Assembly (NCBI GenBank): GCA_034521465.1
Contig: JAXHMN010000019.1
Span: 1 to 64,000, forward strand
Origin: SURF-28 sp034521465
GTDB lineage: Bacteria; Bacteroidota; Ignavibacteria; Ignavibacteriales; Melioribacteraceae
DNA: 64,000 nucleotides
Reading direction: 5' to 3'
Below are positions 47,115 to 55,556 of the stretch, one piece after another. The stretch's first letter is position 1. The number at the start of each line of letters is the position of its first letter. A program made the position numbers and the translations under genes. The notes beneath the pieces are model-generated. The model did no database searches and had not been told where the DNA came from. It worked only from the letters and a program-made list of their open reading frames with translations.

Positions 47115-47414
47115 ATGAAAGCAATAATTTTATTTGTGATTATTTTATTTTCACTCGGCTGTAGAGAGGACGTTGTTGAATTTACGCTGGAACAATCAAC
47201 TGCGAATGTTTTTGTAAACTCTTCTCCGCGAAGTGCAGAAATATATTTGGATAATCAATTTACCGGTAAACGAACGCCGGATACTCTCAAATATCTTGAT
47301 CCCGGTTCATATTCAATTACTCTTAAGTTAGACGGTTATCAAGATTCAACAGTTGTGGTTTTTGTTGAAGCAGAAGATAAAGAAAAAGTTTTTGTGTCAT
47401 TAATAACAAAGTAA
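47115..47414 (+). CDS. Small PEGA-domain lipoprotein
   Basis: 99 residues. A GGGGGA Shine-Dalgarno stretch precedes the ATG. The lipoprotein signal ends LFSLGC, followed by one PEGA domain: VFVNSSPRSAEIYLDNQFTG, KRTPDTLKYLDPGSYSITLK, LDGYQDSTVVVFVE. It is clearly related to the first PEGA domain of the protein at 5951. Its stop codon touches the folA start (TAA-ATG), so an envelope protein is embedded in a folate/thymidylate operon. Function unknown. Confidence 0.8.
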   Translation: MKAIILFVIILFSLGCREDVVEFTLEQSTANVFVNSSPRSAEIYLDNQFTGKRTPDTLKYLDPGSYSITLKLDGYQDSTVVVFVEAEDKEKVFVSLITK

Positions 47415-47897
47415 ATGAGAAAAATAATTATATCGGCAGTTGCAAAAAATAATGTCATTGGCAAAGATGGAATAATGCCGTGGCATTCCAAAGAAGAGTT
47501 TAAACACTTCAAAGAAACGACAATGGGTTATCCGCTTATCATGGGTCGCAAAACTTTTATCTCAATGGGCGGAAAACCTCTGAAGGGAAGATTGAATATA
47601 ATTCTTACAAAAAGAGATGATTTTAAAAAACCCGAAGGTGAGGTGGAAGTTTTTTCAAATATTGATGCCGCATATGACTTTTGCGAGAGTAAGGGTTACG
47701 AAAAAGTTTTTGTGATCGGCGGCGGACAAATTTATGCAGATGAAATAAATAAGATGGATGAACTAATCATAAGTGAAATGAAAGTTGAAGTTGAGGGAGA
47801 TACATTTTTCCCAAAGATAGACGAATCAATTTGGAAGGTTCACGAAACTGAAGAGAGAAATGACTTCACACTAAAAATCTATAGAAAGCGAGATTAA
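47415..47897 (+). CDS. folA: Dihydrofolate reductase
   Basis: 160 residues. Reduces DHF to THF with NADPH. Signatures: ISAVAKNNVIGKDGIMPWHS (Met20-loop equivalent), MGRKTFISMGGKPLKGRLNI, VFVIGGGQIYADEI and EVEGDTFFP. The active-site acid lies in KEEF. It is directly coupled to the PEGA gene and lies downstream of thyA. Uninterrupted. Confidence 0.95.
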   Translation: MRKIIISAVAKNNVIGKDGIMPWHSKEEFKHFKETTMGYPLIMGRKTFISMGGKPLKGRLNIILTKRDDFKKPEGEVEVFSNIDAAYDFCESKGYEKVFVIGGGQIYADEINKMDELIISEMKVEVEGDTFFPKIDESIWKVHETEERNDFTLKIYRKRD

Positions 47898-47899
47898 GA

Positions 47900-47978
47900 C
47901 TTTGCGTCTCTGCACCTTAGCGGTTGTTTTTATATTCATTAACCGTCAAGCCCACGCCGGAGGCGGACAAGCGCAAAG
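47900..47978. repeat. Intergenic palindromic repeat, family A (copy 3), with nested GC-rich word
   Basis: CTTTGCGTCTCTGC and CTTAGCGGTT on the left, AACCGTCAAG and GCGCAAAG on the right, in inverted orientation like the copies at 18786 and 23469. The right arm is interrupted by CCCACGCCGGAGGCGGAC, a separate GC-rich palindrome-like word. Confidence 0.6.
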
Positions 47979-47980
47979 AA

Positions 47981-48070
47981 GTTAAGAGTAAGATTAAGAT
48001 TATGAGTAAGAGTAAGAGTAAGATTATGAGCAAGATGGTTAATAACAATAAGAGTAAGATTAAGAGAATA
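47981..48070. repeat. Short-word repeat, family C (copy 2), abutting mutL
   Basis: Iterated AAGAGTAAGATTAAG, ATTATGAGTAAGAG and ATTATGAGCAAGAT words. It ends 5 bp before the mutL start codon, so the mutL ribosome-binding region lies inside the repeat. Confidence 0.65.
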
Positions 48071-48074
48071 ACTA

Positions 48075-49928
48075 ATGAGTAAAATAAAAATATTACCGGA
48101 AAATATATCTAATAAAATTGCGGCTGGCGAAGTTGTTCAGCGTCCGGAATCAGTTGTCAAAGAATTACTTGAGAACGCAATTGATGCTAATGCTAAAACA
48201 ATAGAAGTATTCATAAAGCAAGCGGGAAAAAGTTTGATGCAAGTTGTTGACGACGGCGACGGAATGAGCGAAGAAGATGCTGTCCAATGTATTCAACGTC
48301 ATGCTACAAGTAAAATCAGTACCGTAGAAGATTTAGAACAAATTAAAACATACGGATTTAGAGGCGAAGCGCTAAGCTCAATTTCATCTGTAAGTTTAGT
48401 CGAAATTAAGACAGAAGAAAATGAATCGGAAATTGGAACATTGATAAAAAACAATGAATCCGGTGAGTTTATTAAGGAGAAAAATTCTTTCCCGAAAGGA
48501 ACTTCAATTGCGGTTAAAAATTTATTCTACAATACACCGGCGAGACGCAACTTTCTCAAAACACATTCAACTGAACTCAAACATATAATTGAAACATTCA
48601 AAAAAGCTTCAATCAGTCACCCGGAAATTACCTTTAAGTTTTACAATGACGATGACTTAACTTTCGATTTTCCCGGTGGAACATTTGAAGAAAGATTACA
48701 GCAAGTTTTTGCCGACAATATTTTGGATGCCGTGATTCCGGTTCAAGAAAAAACAGAATTCATGTCGATTTACGGTTACGTCGGCAAACCAACTTTCACA
48801 AAGAAAGATAGAAGCGATCAATATGTTTTTATCAATCAGCGTTATGTTGTAAGCAGAACTATTAACCATGCGGTCTTTAGCGCTTACGAAAATATTTTAG
48901 AAAAAGGTGATTATCCATTTTTTGTTTTATTCGTTGAACTCGATCCAAAAAGAGTCGATGTAAATGTTCATCCCTCTAAATTAGAAGTGAAGTTTGAAGA
49001 CGATAAAGATATTTATTTATTCATCAGTTCGGTTGTTAAGAAGAGTATCGGCAGTCACGATCTAGTTCCTTCAATGAGTTTTAACGAAGCAATTGATGAA
49101 AATGAAAGATTGAAGTTTCACACTCCTTCAAAAGTTGACCGGGATGATTTCAGTGACAGACCTAAATATTCTGCTTCACAAAAGGACATAAAAAGAAGCA
49201 GTATTTTTTCCGATGAAGAAATTGACCGGTTGTTCGATTCTTTAACACCCGATGTAAATCATTCACCGTTGGAAAAAGAAGTGACGCATCCGTTCGATGA
49301 AAGAAACAATAATGAAATTTATCATAAGAGCAACAGCACGGAAGAATCAAAAGAAACAGACGGTTCCTTCATTGTTTTGCTTCATAACAAATATATTCTT
49401 TCTCAAATCAAAAGTGGGTTGATGATTATTGACTCACACGTTGCACACGAAAGAATTTTGTACGAGAAAGCTCTGCGATTATTCGATGCAAACATGCAAT
49501 TTTCCCAACAGCTTTTATTTACGCAAAAAATAAAAGTCGATCCTGCAGATTATTCATTGATCCAAGAACTCGAGCCATACTTAAACAAACTTGGATTCGA
49601 AATTAAATTGATGAGCAAAAATATTGTAGCCGTGAGCGGAGTTCCTTCTGATATAAAAGTCGGTTCTGAAAAAGATATGCTGCTCGATATACTTAATGAA
49701 TATCGTTCGAACGAACAAGAAAAACAATTAGAAGTAAGAGATAATCTTGCAAAATCCTACTCATGTAAAGCGGCAATAAAAGCGGGTGATAAATTGAGCG
49801 AACAAGAAATGAGAATTCTTGTTGACCAACTATTTGCTACTTCCATGCCGTATGTTTGTCCCCACGGCAGACCAATAGTGATTAAAATTCCACTTACCGA
49901 ACTCGATAAACGGTTTGGAAGAACATAA
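48075..49928 (+). CDS. mutL: DNA mismatch repair protein MutL
   Basis: 617 residues, uninterrupted. The GHKL ATPase N-domain (about 1-330) reads NKIAAGEVVQRPESVVKELL, ENAIDAN, DDGDGMSEEDA, RHATSKI, GFRGEALSSI and NTPARRNFL. The C-terminal dimer/endonuclease domain begins about residue 430 with MIIDSHVAHERILYEKALRL, aligned to the endonuclease motif DQHA(X)2E(X)4E but with S and V at the Q and A positions. SCKAAIKAG and VCPHGRPIVIKI are the other metal-site motifs. Nicking activity is therefore likely but with a variant motif. No mutS in the window. Confidence 0.93.
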   Translation: MSKIKILPENISNKIAAGEVVQRPESVVKELLENAIDANAKTIEVFIKQAGKSLMQVVDDGDGMSEEDAVQCIQRHATSKISTVEDLEQIKTYGFRGEALSSISSVSLVEIKTEENESEIGTLIKNNESGEFIKEKNSFPKGTSIAVKNLFYNTPARRNFLKTHSTELKHIIETFKKASISHPEITFKFYNDDDLTFDFPGGTFEERLQQVFADNILDAVIPVQEKTEFMSIYGYVGKPTFTKKDRSDQYVFINQRYVVSRTINHAVFSAYENILEKGDYPFFVLFVELDPKRVDVNVHPSKLEVKFEDDKDIYLFISSVVKKSIGSHDLVPSMSFNEAIDENERLKFHTPSKVDRDDFSDRPKYSASQKDIKRSSIFSDEEIDRLFDSLTPDVNHSPLEKEVTHPFDERNNNEIYHKSNSTEESKETDGSFIVLLHNKYILSQIKSGLMIIDSHVAHERILYEKALRLFDANMQFSQQLLFTQKIKVDPADYSLIQELEPYLNKLGFEIKLMSKNIVAVSGVPSDIKVGSEKDMLLDILNEYRSNEQEKQLEVRDNLAKSYSCKAAIKAGDKLSEQEMRILVDQLFATSMPYVCPHGRPIVIKIPLTELDKRFGRT

Positions 49929-49993
49929 TTCAATTATTATTTTTTACCCAAGTATAAAATTTGTAGTATCGCTTAATCTCCAAGGAGGACGGA

Positions 49994-51646
49994 ATGAACG
50001 AAGAATATAATAAAGCGAAAAAGGAATATTTAGATAAATTAAACAATGCAAAAATTACCGGGATGAAATTCACTTCAGTTTCCGGTAAAGAAGTCGATGC
50101 GCTATACACTCCGGATGATCTAAAGGATACGGATTACTTAGGAGACTTAAATTTCCCCGGTGAGTATCCTTATACAAGAGGTATTCACACAAACGGTTAC
50201 CGCGGTAGAGTCTGGACAATGAGATTGTTTGCCGGTTTCGGTTCACCTGAGGACACCAACGAGCGGTTCAAATATCTTTTGAAAAACGGGCAGACCGGTT
50301 TATCTGTCGCTTTCGATCTACCGACATTAATGGGCATTGATTCTGATGACGATTTGAGTCAAGGCGAAGTCGGAATTTGCGGTGTTGCTGTTTCTTCACT
50401 TCATGATATGGAAACTTTGTTCGACGGAATTCCACTTGATAAAGTTTCTACATCAATGACGATCAACTCACCCGCAGCCATGATCTTTGCGTTTTATCTT
50501 GCCGTTGCTAAAAAACAAGGTCTAAGTTTTGATAAACTCCGTGGTACATTACAAAACGATATTTTAAAAGAATACATCGCGCAAAAAGAATTTATCTATC
50601 CACCCGAACCGTCAATGCGAATCATAACGGATATGATTGAATACTGTACTAAAGAAGTAACGCAATGGAATCCCGTTTCGGTAAGCGGTTATCACATTCG
50701 CGAAGCCGGCTCCACCGCAGTTCAAGAACTGGCTTACACTTTAGCGGATGGATTTGCTTACATAGAATCATGTATTGAACGGGGAATGGACGTTGACAGT
50801 TTTGCTCCGCGCATTTCGTTCTTCTTTAATTCACATTTAGATTTCTTCGAAGAGATTGCAAAGTTTAGAGCGGCTCGAAGAATTTATGCAAAAAGAATGA
50901 AAGAAAAGTACGGCGCTAAAAATGCTCGTTCGATGTGGTTGAGATTCCACACACAAACAGCCGGCTGCACTTTAACAGCGCAGCAACCTGAAAATAATAT
51001 TGTACGAACTGCACTTCAAGCTCTAGCTGCCGTTATGGGCGGTACTCAATCTTTGCACACAAATTCAATGGACGAAACACTTGCACTCCCGAGTGAAAAA
51101 GCAGCTAAGATTGCACTAAGAACTCAGCAGTTAATTGCTTATGAAACCGGAGTCATTAATACAGTTGATCCTCTTGGTGGAAGCTATTATGTTGAAGCGC
51201 TGACAAACAAAATGGAAGAAGAAGCAAATCAAATCTTTGATGAAATAGATTCACTCGGCGGCGTAATTCCCGCAATTGATGCCGGTTACTTCCAGAAAGA
51301 AATTGCCGATGCTGCTTACCGTTATCAACGCGAACTCGAGAAGAAAGAAAAATTTGTAGTTGGTGTAAATGAGTTTGTTGAGGAAGATGAAAAAGTTGAT
51401 ATTCCGCTTCTCCAAATTTCTCCGGAAGTTGAAAAGAAACAAAAACAAAAATTAGCCGAGTTGAGACAAAGCAGAAATCAGCAAGCTGTTGATGAATCGC
51501 TCGCAGCAATCAGCAAAGCGGCTGTTGACGGGACTAACTTAATGCCGGTATTCATACAAGCCGCCGAGAATTATGTTACTCTCGGTGAAATGATAAACGA
51601 ACTCAAAAAACATTTCGGAGTATACGAAGAAGCTGTCGTATTTTAA
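49994..51646 (+). CDS. mcmA: Acyl-CoA mutase large subunit (methylmalonyl-CoA mutase type)
   Basis: 550 residues, without the C-terminal B12-binding domain, so a separate small subunit is required. AAGGAGG precedes the ATG by five bases. Blocks: YPYTRGIHTNGYRGRVWTMR, GLSVAFDLPTLMGIDSDDDL, MTINSPAAMIFAFYLAVAKK, TLQNDILKEYIAQKEFIYPP, SGYHIREAGSTAVQELAYTL and FHTQTAGCTLTAQQPENNIV. It interconverts methylmalonyl-CoA and succinyl-CoA in propionate metabolism. The residues after RGI (HTNGY) and the MRLFAGFG segment differ from the commoner x-x-MY and MRQ forms, so substrate specificity deserves a check. Uninterrupted. Confidence 0.88.
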   Translation: MNEEYNKAKKEYLDKLNNAKITGMKFTSVSGKEVDALYTPDDLKDTDYLGDLNFPGEYPYTRGIHTNGYRGRVWTMRLFAGFGSPEDTNERFKYLLKNGQTGLSVAFDLPTLMGIDSDDDLSQGEVGICGVAVSSLHDMETLFDGIPLDKVSTSMTINSPAAMIFAFYLAVAKKQGLSFDKLRGTLQNDILKEYIAQKEFIYPPEPSMRIITDMIEYCTKEVTQWNPVSVSGYHIREAGSTAVQELAYTLADGFAYIESCIERGMDVDSFAPRISFFFNSHLDFFEEIAKFRAARRIYAKRMKEKYGAKNARSMWLRFHTQTAGCTLTAQQPENNIVRTALQALAAVMGGTQSLHTNSMDETLALPSEKAAKIALRTQQLIAYETGVINTVDPLGGSYYVEALTNKMEEEANQIFDEIDSLGGVIPAIDAGYFQKEIADAAYRYQRELEKKEKFVVGVNEFVEEDEKVDIPLLQISPEVEKKQKQKLAELRQSRNQQAVDESLAAISKAAVDGTNLMPVFIQAAENYVTLGEMINELKKHFGVYEEAVVF

Positions 51647-51649
51647 GAA

Positions 51650-52522
51650 ATGATCTTAGAATATATTAGATTACTTCGCATTTCTCATTGGGTCAAAAAC
51701 TTATTTGTTTTTGTACCGCTTTTATTTTCTCAGCACTTGTTTCAAATCGATTATTTTCTGCAAGTGCTGAGCGCTTTTTTTGCATTCTCTTTTGCATCCA
51801 GTATGGTTTATGTTTTTAACGATATTCTCGATGCAAAATTCGATAAACTTCACCCGATTAAAAAAGAAAGACCGATTGCATCCGGGAAAGTATCAAACAA
51901 ACAAGCGACATTTATTATTTTATTATTGGCTGTAATAACTCTACTTTTTGCGCTTAATATGAATTTATGGTTTAACTTAATGTTAGCCGCTTACGTAATT
52001 ATTAACTTCTTCTATTCAATAAAATTGAAGGATGTTGTAATTCTTGATCTTTTCAGTATTGCAAGTGGATTTATTTTTCGTGTCTTAGCGGGGGCATTTG
52101 TGATAAGTGTATCAGTATCGGATTGGTTAATATTAACTACAATGTTCTTAGCTCTTTTTTTAGCGATTATGAAGAGACGTTCCGAGCTTGTGGCATCGCA
52201 TACATTGGAAAACTCGACAAGAACTGTTCTGAACAATTACTCTCATCAATTCATTGACCAAATTTCTGCAATAGCCGCCGGGGGAGTAATAATTTGCTAT
52301 GCACTTTATTCTGTATCGGATAGAATTTATAAACAGTTTGAGACTGAGTACTTTGTTTTAACTACTCTTTTAGTAGTTTTTGGTGTTTTCCGATATATGT
52401 TCTTGGTACATGTTAAAAGCAAAGGTGAAAATCCAACTGAAATTATGCTGACAGATATTCCAATGATTATCAACTTAATGTTATATATATTTGTAGTAAT
52501 TCTATTAATATACTTTCAATGA
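51650..52522 (+). CDS. UbiA-family prenyltransferase (DPPR-synthase-like)
   Basis: 290 residues with about eight TM helices. RISHWVKNLFVFVPLLFS and the Asp-rich motif VYVFNDILDAKFDKLHPIKK then ERPIASGKVS match decaprenylphosphoryl-5-phosphoribose synthase-type UbiA enzymes, which move phosphoribose onto a polyprenyl phosphate at the membrane. A second Asp region is near YSIKLKDVVILDLFSIASGF. It starts 3 bp after the mutase stop and is followed 1 bp later by a lipoprotein. Role here: possibly a sugar donor for cell-surface glycans (inference). Confidence 0.85.
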   Translation: MILEYIRLLRISHWVKNLFVFVPLLFSQHLFQIDYFLQVLSAFFAFSFASSMVYVFNDILDAKFDKLHPIKKERPIASGKVSNKQATFIILLLAVITLLFALNMNLWFNLMLAAYVIINFFYSIKLKDVVILDLFSIASGFIFRVLAGAFVISVSVSDWLILTTMFLALFLAIMKRRSELVASHTLENSTRTVLNNYSHQFIDQISAIAAGGVIICYALYSVSDRIYKQFETEYFVLTTLLVVFGVFRYMFLVHVKSKGENPTEIMLTDIPMIINLMLYIFVVILLIYFQ

Positions 52523-52523
52523 T

Positions 52524-53024
52524 ATGATACAAAAAACAAAATACTTATTAATATTTGCCATTTTACTTTTGGTTGCATGCAGCTCTGAAGAAAAATTGAA
52601 CAAAGAGAAACCTGTCGAGACAGATAATGAGGCAAGTTACTCAACCGAACTGAACATTAAATTCCACAAGGTTTACAGTTGGGTAAACTTGATGCCCGGA
52701 CCAAAAGCAAAACCGCGTTTTCATATTACGGGTGAATATGAATTATTTGAGTCGCCGGATTATAAAATTGATGAGATTAAACTAGGGCATATTAATATTC
52801 TTCAGAATGATTCTTTGATTTATAATATCACTCCCGAAGTTCGAATTAATGAAAAACTTTCGACCGACAGCACAAAATATGTTATTTTTTCAAATCCAAC
52901 TGAACTGCCGGCCCATCCGTTACTAGATAGAAAAAAATCCGTTGATGCCGAATTCATTTTTTACTCTGTTTCAGATACAATGCAGCATTCCATAAACGAT
53001 ATTACAATAGAAGAAGCGCATTAA
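52524..53024 (+). CDS. Lipoprotein of unknown function
   Basis: 166 residues. The lipoprotein signal ends LLLVAC at about residue 19, followed by a Ser/Glu/Lys linker. The mature region is beta-rich, with FHKVYSWVNLMPGPKAKPRF and HITGEYELFESPDYKIDEIK. It is coupled to the UbiA gene (1 bp) and followed 6 bp later by the CorC-like gene. I do not recognise a family; an envelope role is implied only by the signal. Confidence 0.65.
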   Translation: MIQKTKYLLIFAILLLVACSSEEKLNKEKPVETDNEASYSTELNIKFHKVYSWVNLMPGPKAKPRFHITGEYELFESPDYKIDEIKLGHINILQNDSLIYNITPEVRINEKLSTDSTKYVIFSNPTELPAHPLLDRKKSVDAEFIFYSVSDTMQHSINDITIEEAH

Positions 53025-53030
53025 TATATT

Positions 53031-54264
53031 ATGGACATAATAGTTTTACTAATACTGCTTCTTTTCAGTGCTTTCTTTTCTTCATCGGAAATTGCGTACG
53101 TCGTCTCAAACAAAATTAAAATTGAAATTCGTGCAAGGAAAAAAAGTTTATCTGCTCAAACATCAAAATATTTTTTGAAAAATCCGCAGATCTTTTTTTC
53201 TACCATATTAATAGCAAATAACATTGTAAACATTGCATTCGCTTCACTTGCAACAATCTATTTAACATCGCGTTATCAATTTAATGATTTGGAGATTTTA
53301 CTAATTGCCACAATACTTCTTTTAATTATCGGTGAGATCATACCAAAGTATATTGCAAGAGAAAGCGCTGATTTACTCTTCAAAATAGTTTCACTTCCAA
53401 TTAGGTTCTTTACATTTCTTTTTTATCCTTTTGTGAAGATAACCGCATCGCTCTCTTCATTTTTAACAAGACGGAAGGAGTTAGAAAATGAAGAGGTTAA
53501 GCAATTATTCGATAAAGAAGATTTACAGTTATTAATTAGCGAAAGTTCTGATGCCGGTGTGGTTGACGAACGTGAATCCGGTATCATAAGTAAGATAATT
53601 GATTTGAAAGAACAGAAAGTTTACGAGTGGCATGACGCCCCGAACTGATCTTGTTGGAGTTGAAATTAACAGCACAATCCAATCGGTACTTGAGGTATTT
53701 ATTGATTCCGGTTATTCGAAACTTCCTGTATTCGAAGAAAATCTTGATAATATTAGAGGATTAATCTTAGCAAAAGATTTATTTAAAAAACCGGAAAATA
53801 TTAGATCAATAATGCGTGAACCAATTTTTGTTCCGGAGACAAAAAAGACTCTCGAAATGCTTAACGAACTTCTCGAAAAAGGTATTTCAATTGCAATTGT
53901 TGTAGATGAATTTGGCGGAACCGCCGGAATCATTACGGTCGAGGATATGATCGAAGAAATGCTCGGTGAAATTCAAGATGAATATGATGAAGAAGAAGTA
54001 ATAATCAAAAAGATCAACGAAAACACATTCGTCTTTAGTGGTAAAGTAGAAATCGATAGAATCAACGAAGACTTTTCGCTGGATATCCCCGCTGGGGATT
54101 ACGAGACCATTGCCGGGTATATCATCGCCGAACTTGGCAGAATACCGGCTAAAGGTGAAATGTTCACAATCGAAAATCTTACATTCACGGTTATTCGTTC
54201 AAACAAAACCAGAGTAGATTTAATTAAACTCTTTGTTGAACCGGAAATACCGGAGGATATGTAA
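53031..54264 (+). CDS. CNNM/CorC-HlyC-like transporter (DUF21, CBS pair, CorC_HlyC), one frameshift
   Basis: About 411 residues. The DUF21 membrane domain covers the first 190 residues (LLLFSAFFSSSEIAYVVSNK, FFSTILIANNIVNIAFASLA, IIGEIIPKYIARESADLLFK). A CBS pair follows (RTDLVGVEINSTIQSVLEVF; GISIAIVVDEFGGTAGIITV), with the C-terminal CorC_HlyC domain at the end (DYETIAGYIIAELGRIPAKG). The frame breaks near 53628; removal of one base restores KVYEVMTPRTDLVGV. It is probably a Mg2+/cation exporter of the CNNM/CorC group. Confidence 0.85.
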
Positions 54265-54333
54265 GTCCTCCAAAATCACACCTTGAATCCTATTTAATTA
54301 AGTTACATCTAACATCCCAAAACGCTAAAAATT

Positions 54334-55134
54334 ATGATAGAAGTTATCGGTTACATAGGAGCTGTATTAATTGGAGTAACACTTGGATTAATAGGCGGAG
54401 GCGGTTCAATTTTAACTGTTCCTATTCTAGTTTATTTGTTTGGTGTTGATCCGGTTCCTGCAACCGCTTATTCGTTATTTATAGTTGGTTTGACTGCATT
54501 AACCGGTTCTTTCACTTATATGAAAAAGAATGAAATAAGTTATTTAACCGCTGTCGTTTTTGCAGTTCCGGCTTTCATTGCGGTTTTTTTGACAAGGTAT
54601 TTTTTAGTTCCGGCTATACCTCAAAATATTATAAGCATCGGTGAATTTACATTAACTCGTGATATTTTTATAATGGTTCTCTTCGCGGGTTTAATGGTTG
54701 CTGCTTCGATTTCAATGATAAAAGGGCGAAAGAAAGAAAATGTAGAAAGTGAAATAAAATTTAACGTTCCATTGATAATTTTGGAAGGATTTGTAGTAGG
54801 AGTTTTAACTGGATTAGTCGGTGCCGGAGGCGGATTTTTAATAATTCCCGCACTGGTAATTTTAGCAAACCTCCCGATGAAAATGGCCGTCGGAACCTCA
54901 CTCTTAATTATTGCTGCTAAATCATTGATTGGGTTCATCGGTGATATTGGATCGGATGTTACGATTGACTGGTCATTTTTATTAATTTTTTCTGCTCTCG
55001 CAATCGTTGGAATTTTCGGTGGAAGTTATCTTTCAAAATTTATATCGAATGCAAAACTTAAACCAGCATTCGGTTGGTTTGTGCTAATGATGGGTATTTA
55101 CATTATTGGGAAAGAATTTTACGCAAGTTTTTAA
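54334..55134 (+). CDS. TSUP (TauE/SafE) family sulfite/organosulfonate exporter
   Basis: 266 residues and about eight TM segments. The two pseudo-repeats each begin with the family glycine motif: LGLIGGGGSILTVPILVYLF and LTGLVGAGGGFLIIPALVIL. TSUP proteins export sulfite, thiosulfate or related anions. It is followed by a rhodanese and a persulfide-dioxygenase-like gene, which supports a sulfur-export role. Confidence 0.88.
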   Translation: MIEVIGYIGAVLIGVTLGLIGGGGSILTVPILVYLFGVDPVPATAYSLFIVGLTALTGSFTYMKKNEISYLTAVVFAVPAFIAVFLTRYFLVPAIPQNIISIGEFTLTRDIFIMVLFAGLMVAASISMIKGRKKENVESEIKFNVPLIILEGFVVGVLTGLVGAGGGFLIIPALVILANLPMKMAVGTSLLIIAAKSLIGFIGDIGSDVTIDWSFLLIFSALAIVGIFGGSYLSKFISNAKLKPAFGWFVLMMGIYIIGKEFYASF

Positions 55135-55160
55135 TTATAAATCAAACTGGGAGAAACAAA

Positions 55161-55499
55161 ATGGGATTTTTTGGAACATCGAGCAAAATAAATGTAATTG
55201 ATCTTAATTCTGAATCGTTCGAAAAACAAATGAATGAAGATGAGAATGCAGTGCTGATTGATGTAAGAACTAAAGCCGAACATGATGAAGTAAGAATACC
55301 AAACTCAAAATTAATTGATTTGATGAATCCGGCTTTTAACGAAGAGATTGATAAACTGGATAAAGATAAAAGTTATTTTCTTTATTGCAGAAGCGGAAAC
55401 AGAAGTTATCATGCCGGACGTGCGATGATCAACAAAGGATTTACAAAAGTTTATAACCTTGAACCGGGTATTATCGGTTGGATGGGTGATACAGAATAG
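55161..55499 (+). CDS. Single-domain rhodanese (thiosulfate sulfurtransferase-like)
   Basis: 112 residues. I chose the ATG at 55161 after GGGAGAA. The rhodanese fold is complete: AVLIDVRTKAEHDEVRIPNS, KSYFLYCRSGNRSYHAGRAM and the active-site loop CRSGNR with the catalytic cysteine. The C-terminus carries VYNLEPGIIGWMGD. A likely sulfane-sulfur carrier in the cytoplasm between the TSUP exporter and the dioxygenase-like protein. Confidence 0.9.
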   Translation: MGFFGTSSKINVIDLNSESFEKQMNEDENAVLIDVRTKAEHDEVRIPNSKLIDLMNPAFNEEIDKLDKDKSYFLYCRSGNRSYHAGRAMINKGFTKVYNLEPGIIGWMGDTE

Positions 55500-55503
55500 T
55501 AAC

Positions 55504-55522
55504 CGCAGACTTTACGTCTGCG
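55504..55522. repeat. Short perfect palindrome between rhodanese and MBL genes
   Basis: CGCAGAC-TTTAC-GTCTGCG, 7-bp arms around a 5-nt loop. It is similar in style to the CCGTCTGC palindromes near 59.7 kb and lacks a terminator T-run. Confidence 0.6.
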
Positions 55523-55556
55523 ATAAGTTTTATAAATAAAATTGGAGTTATTAAAA

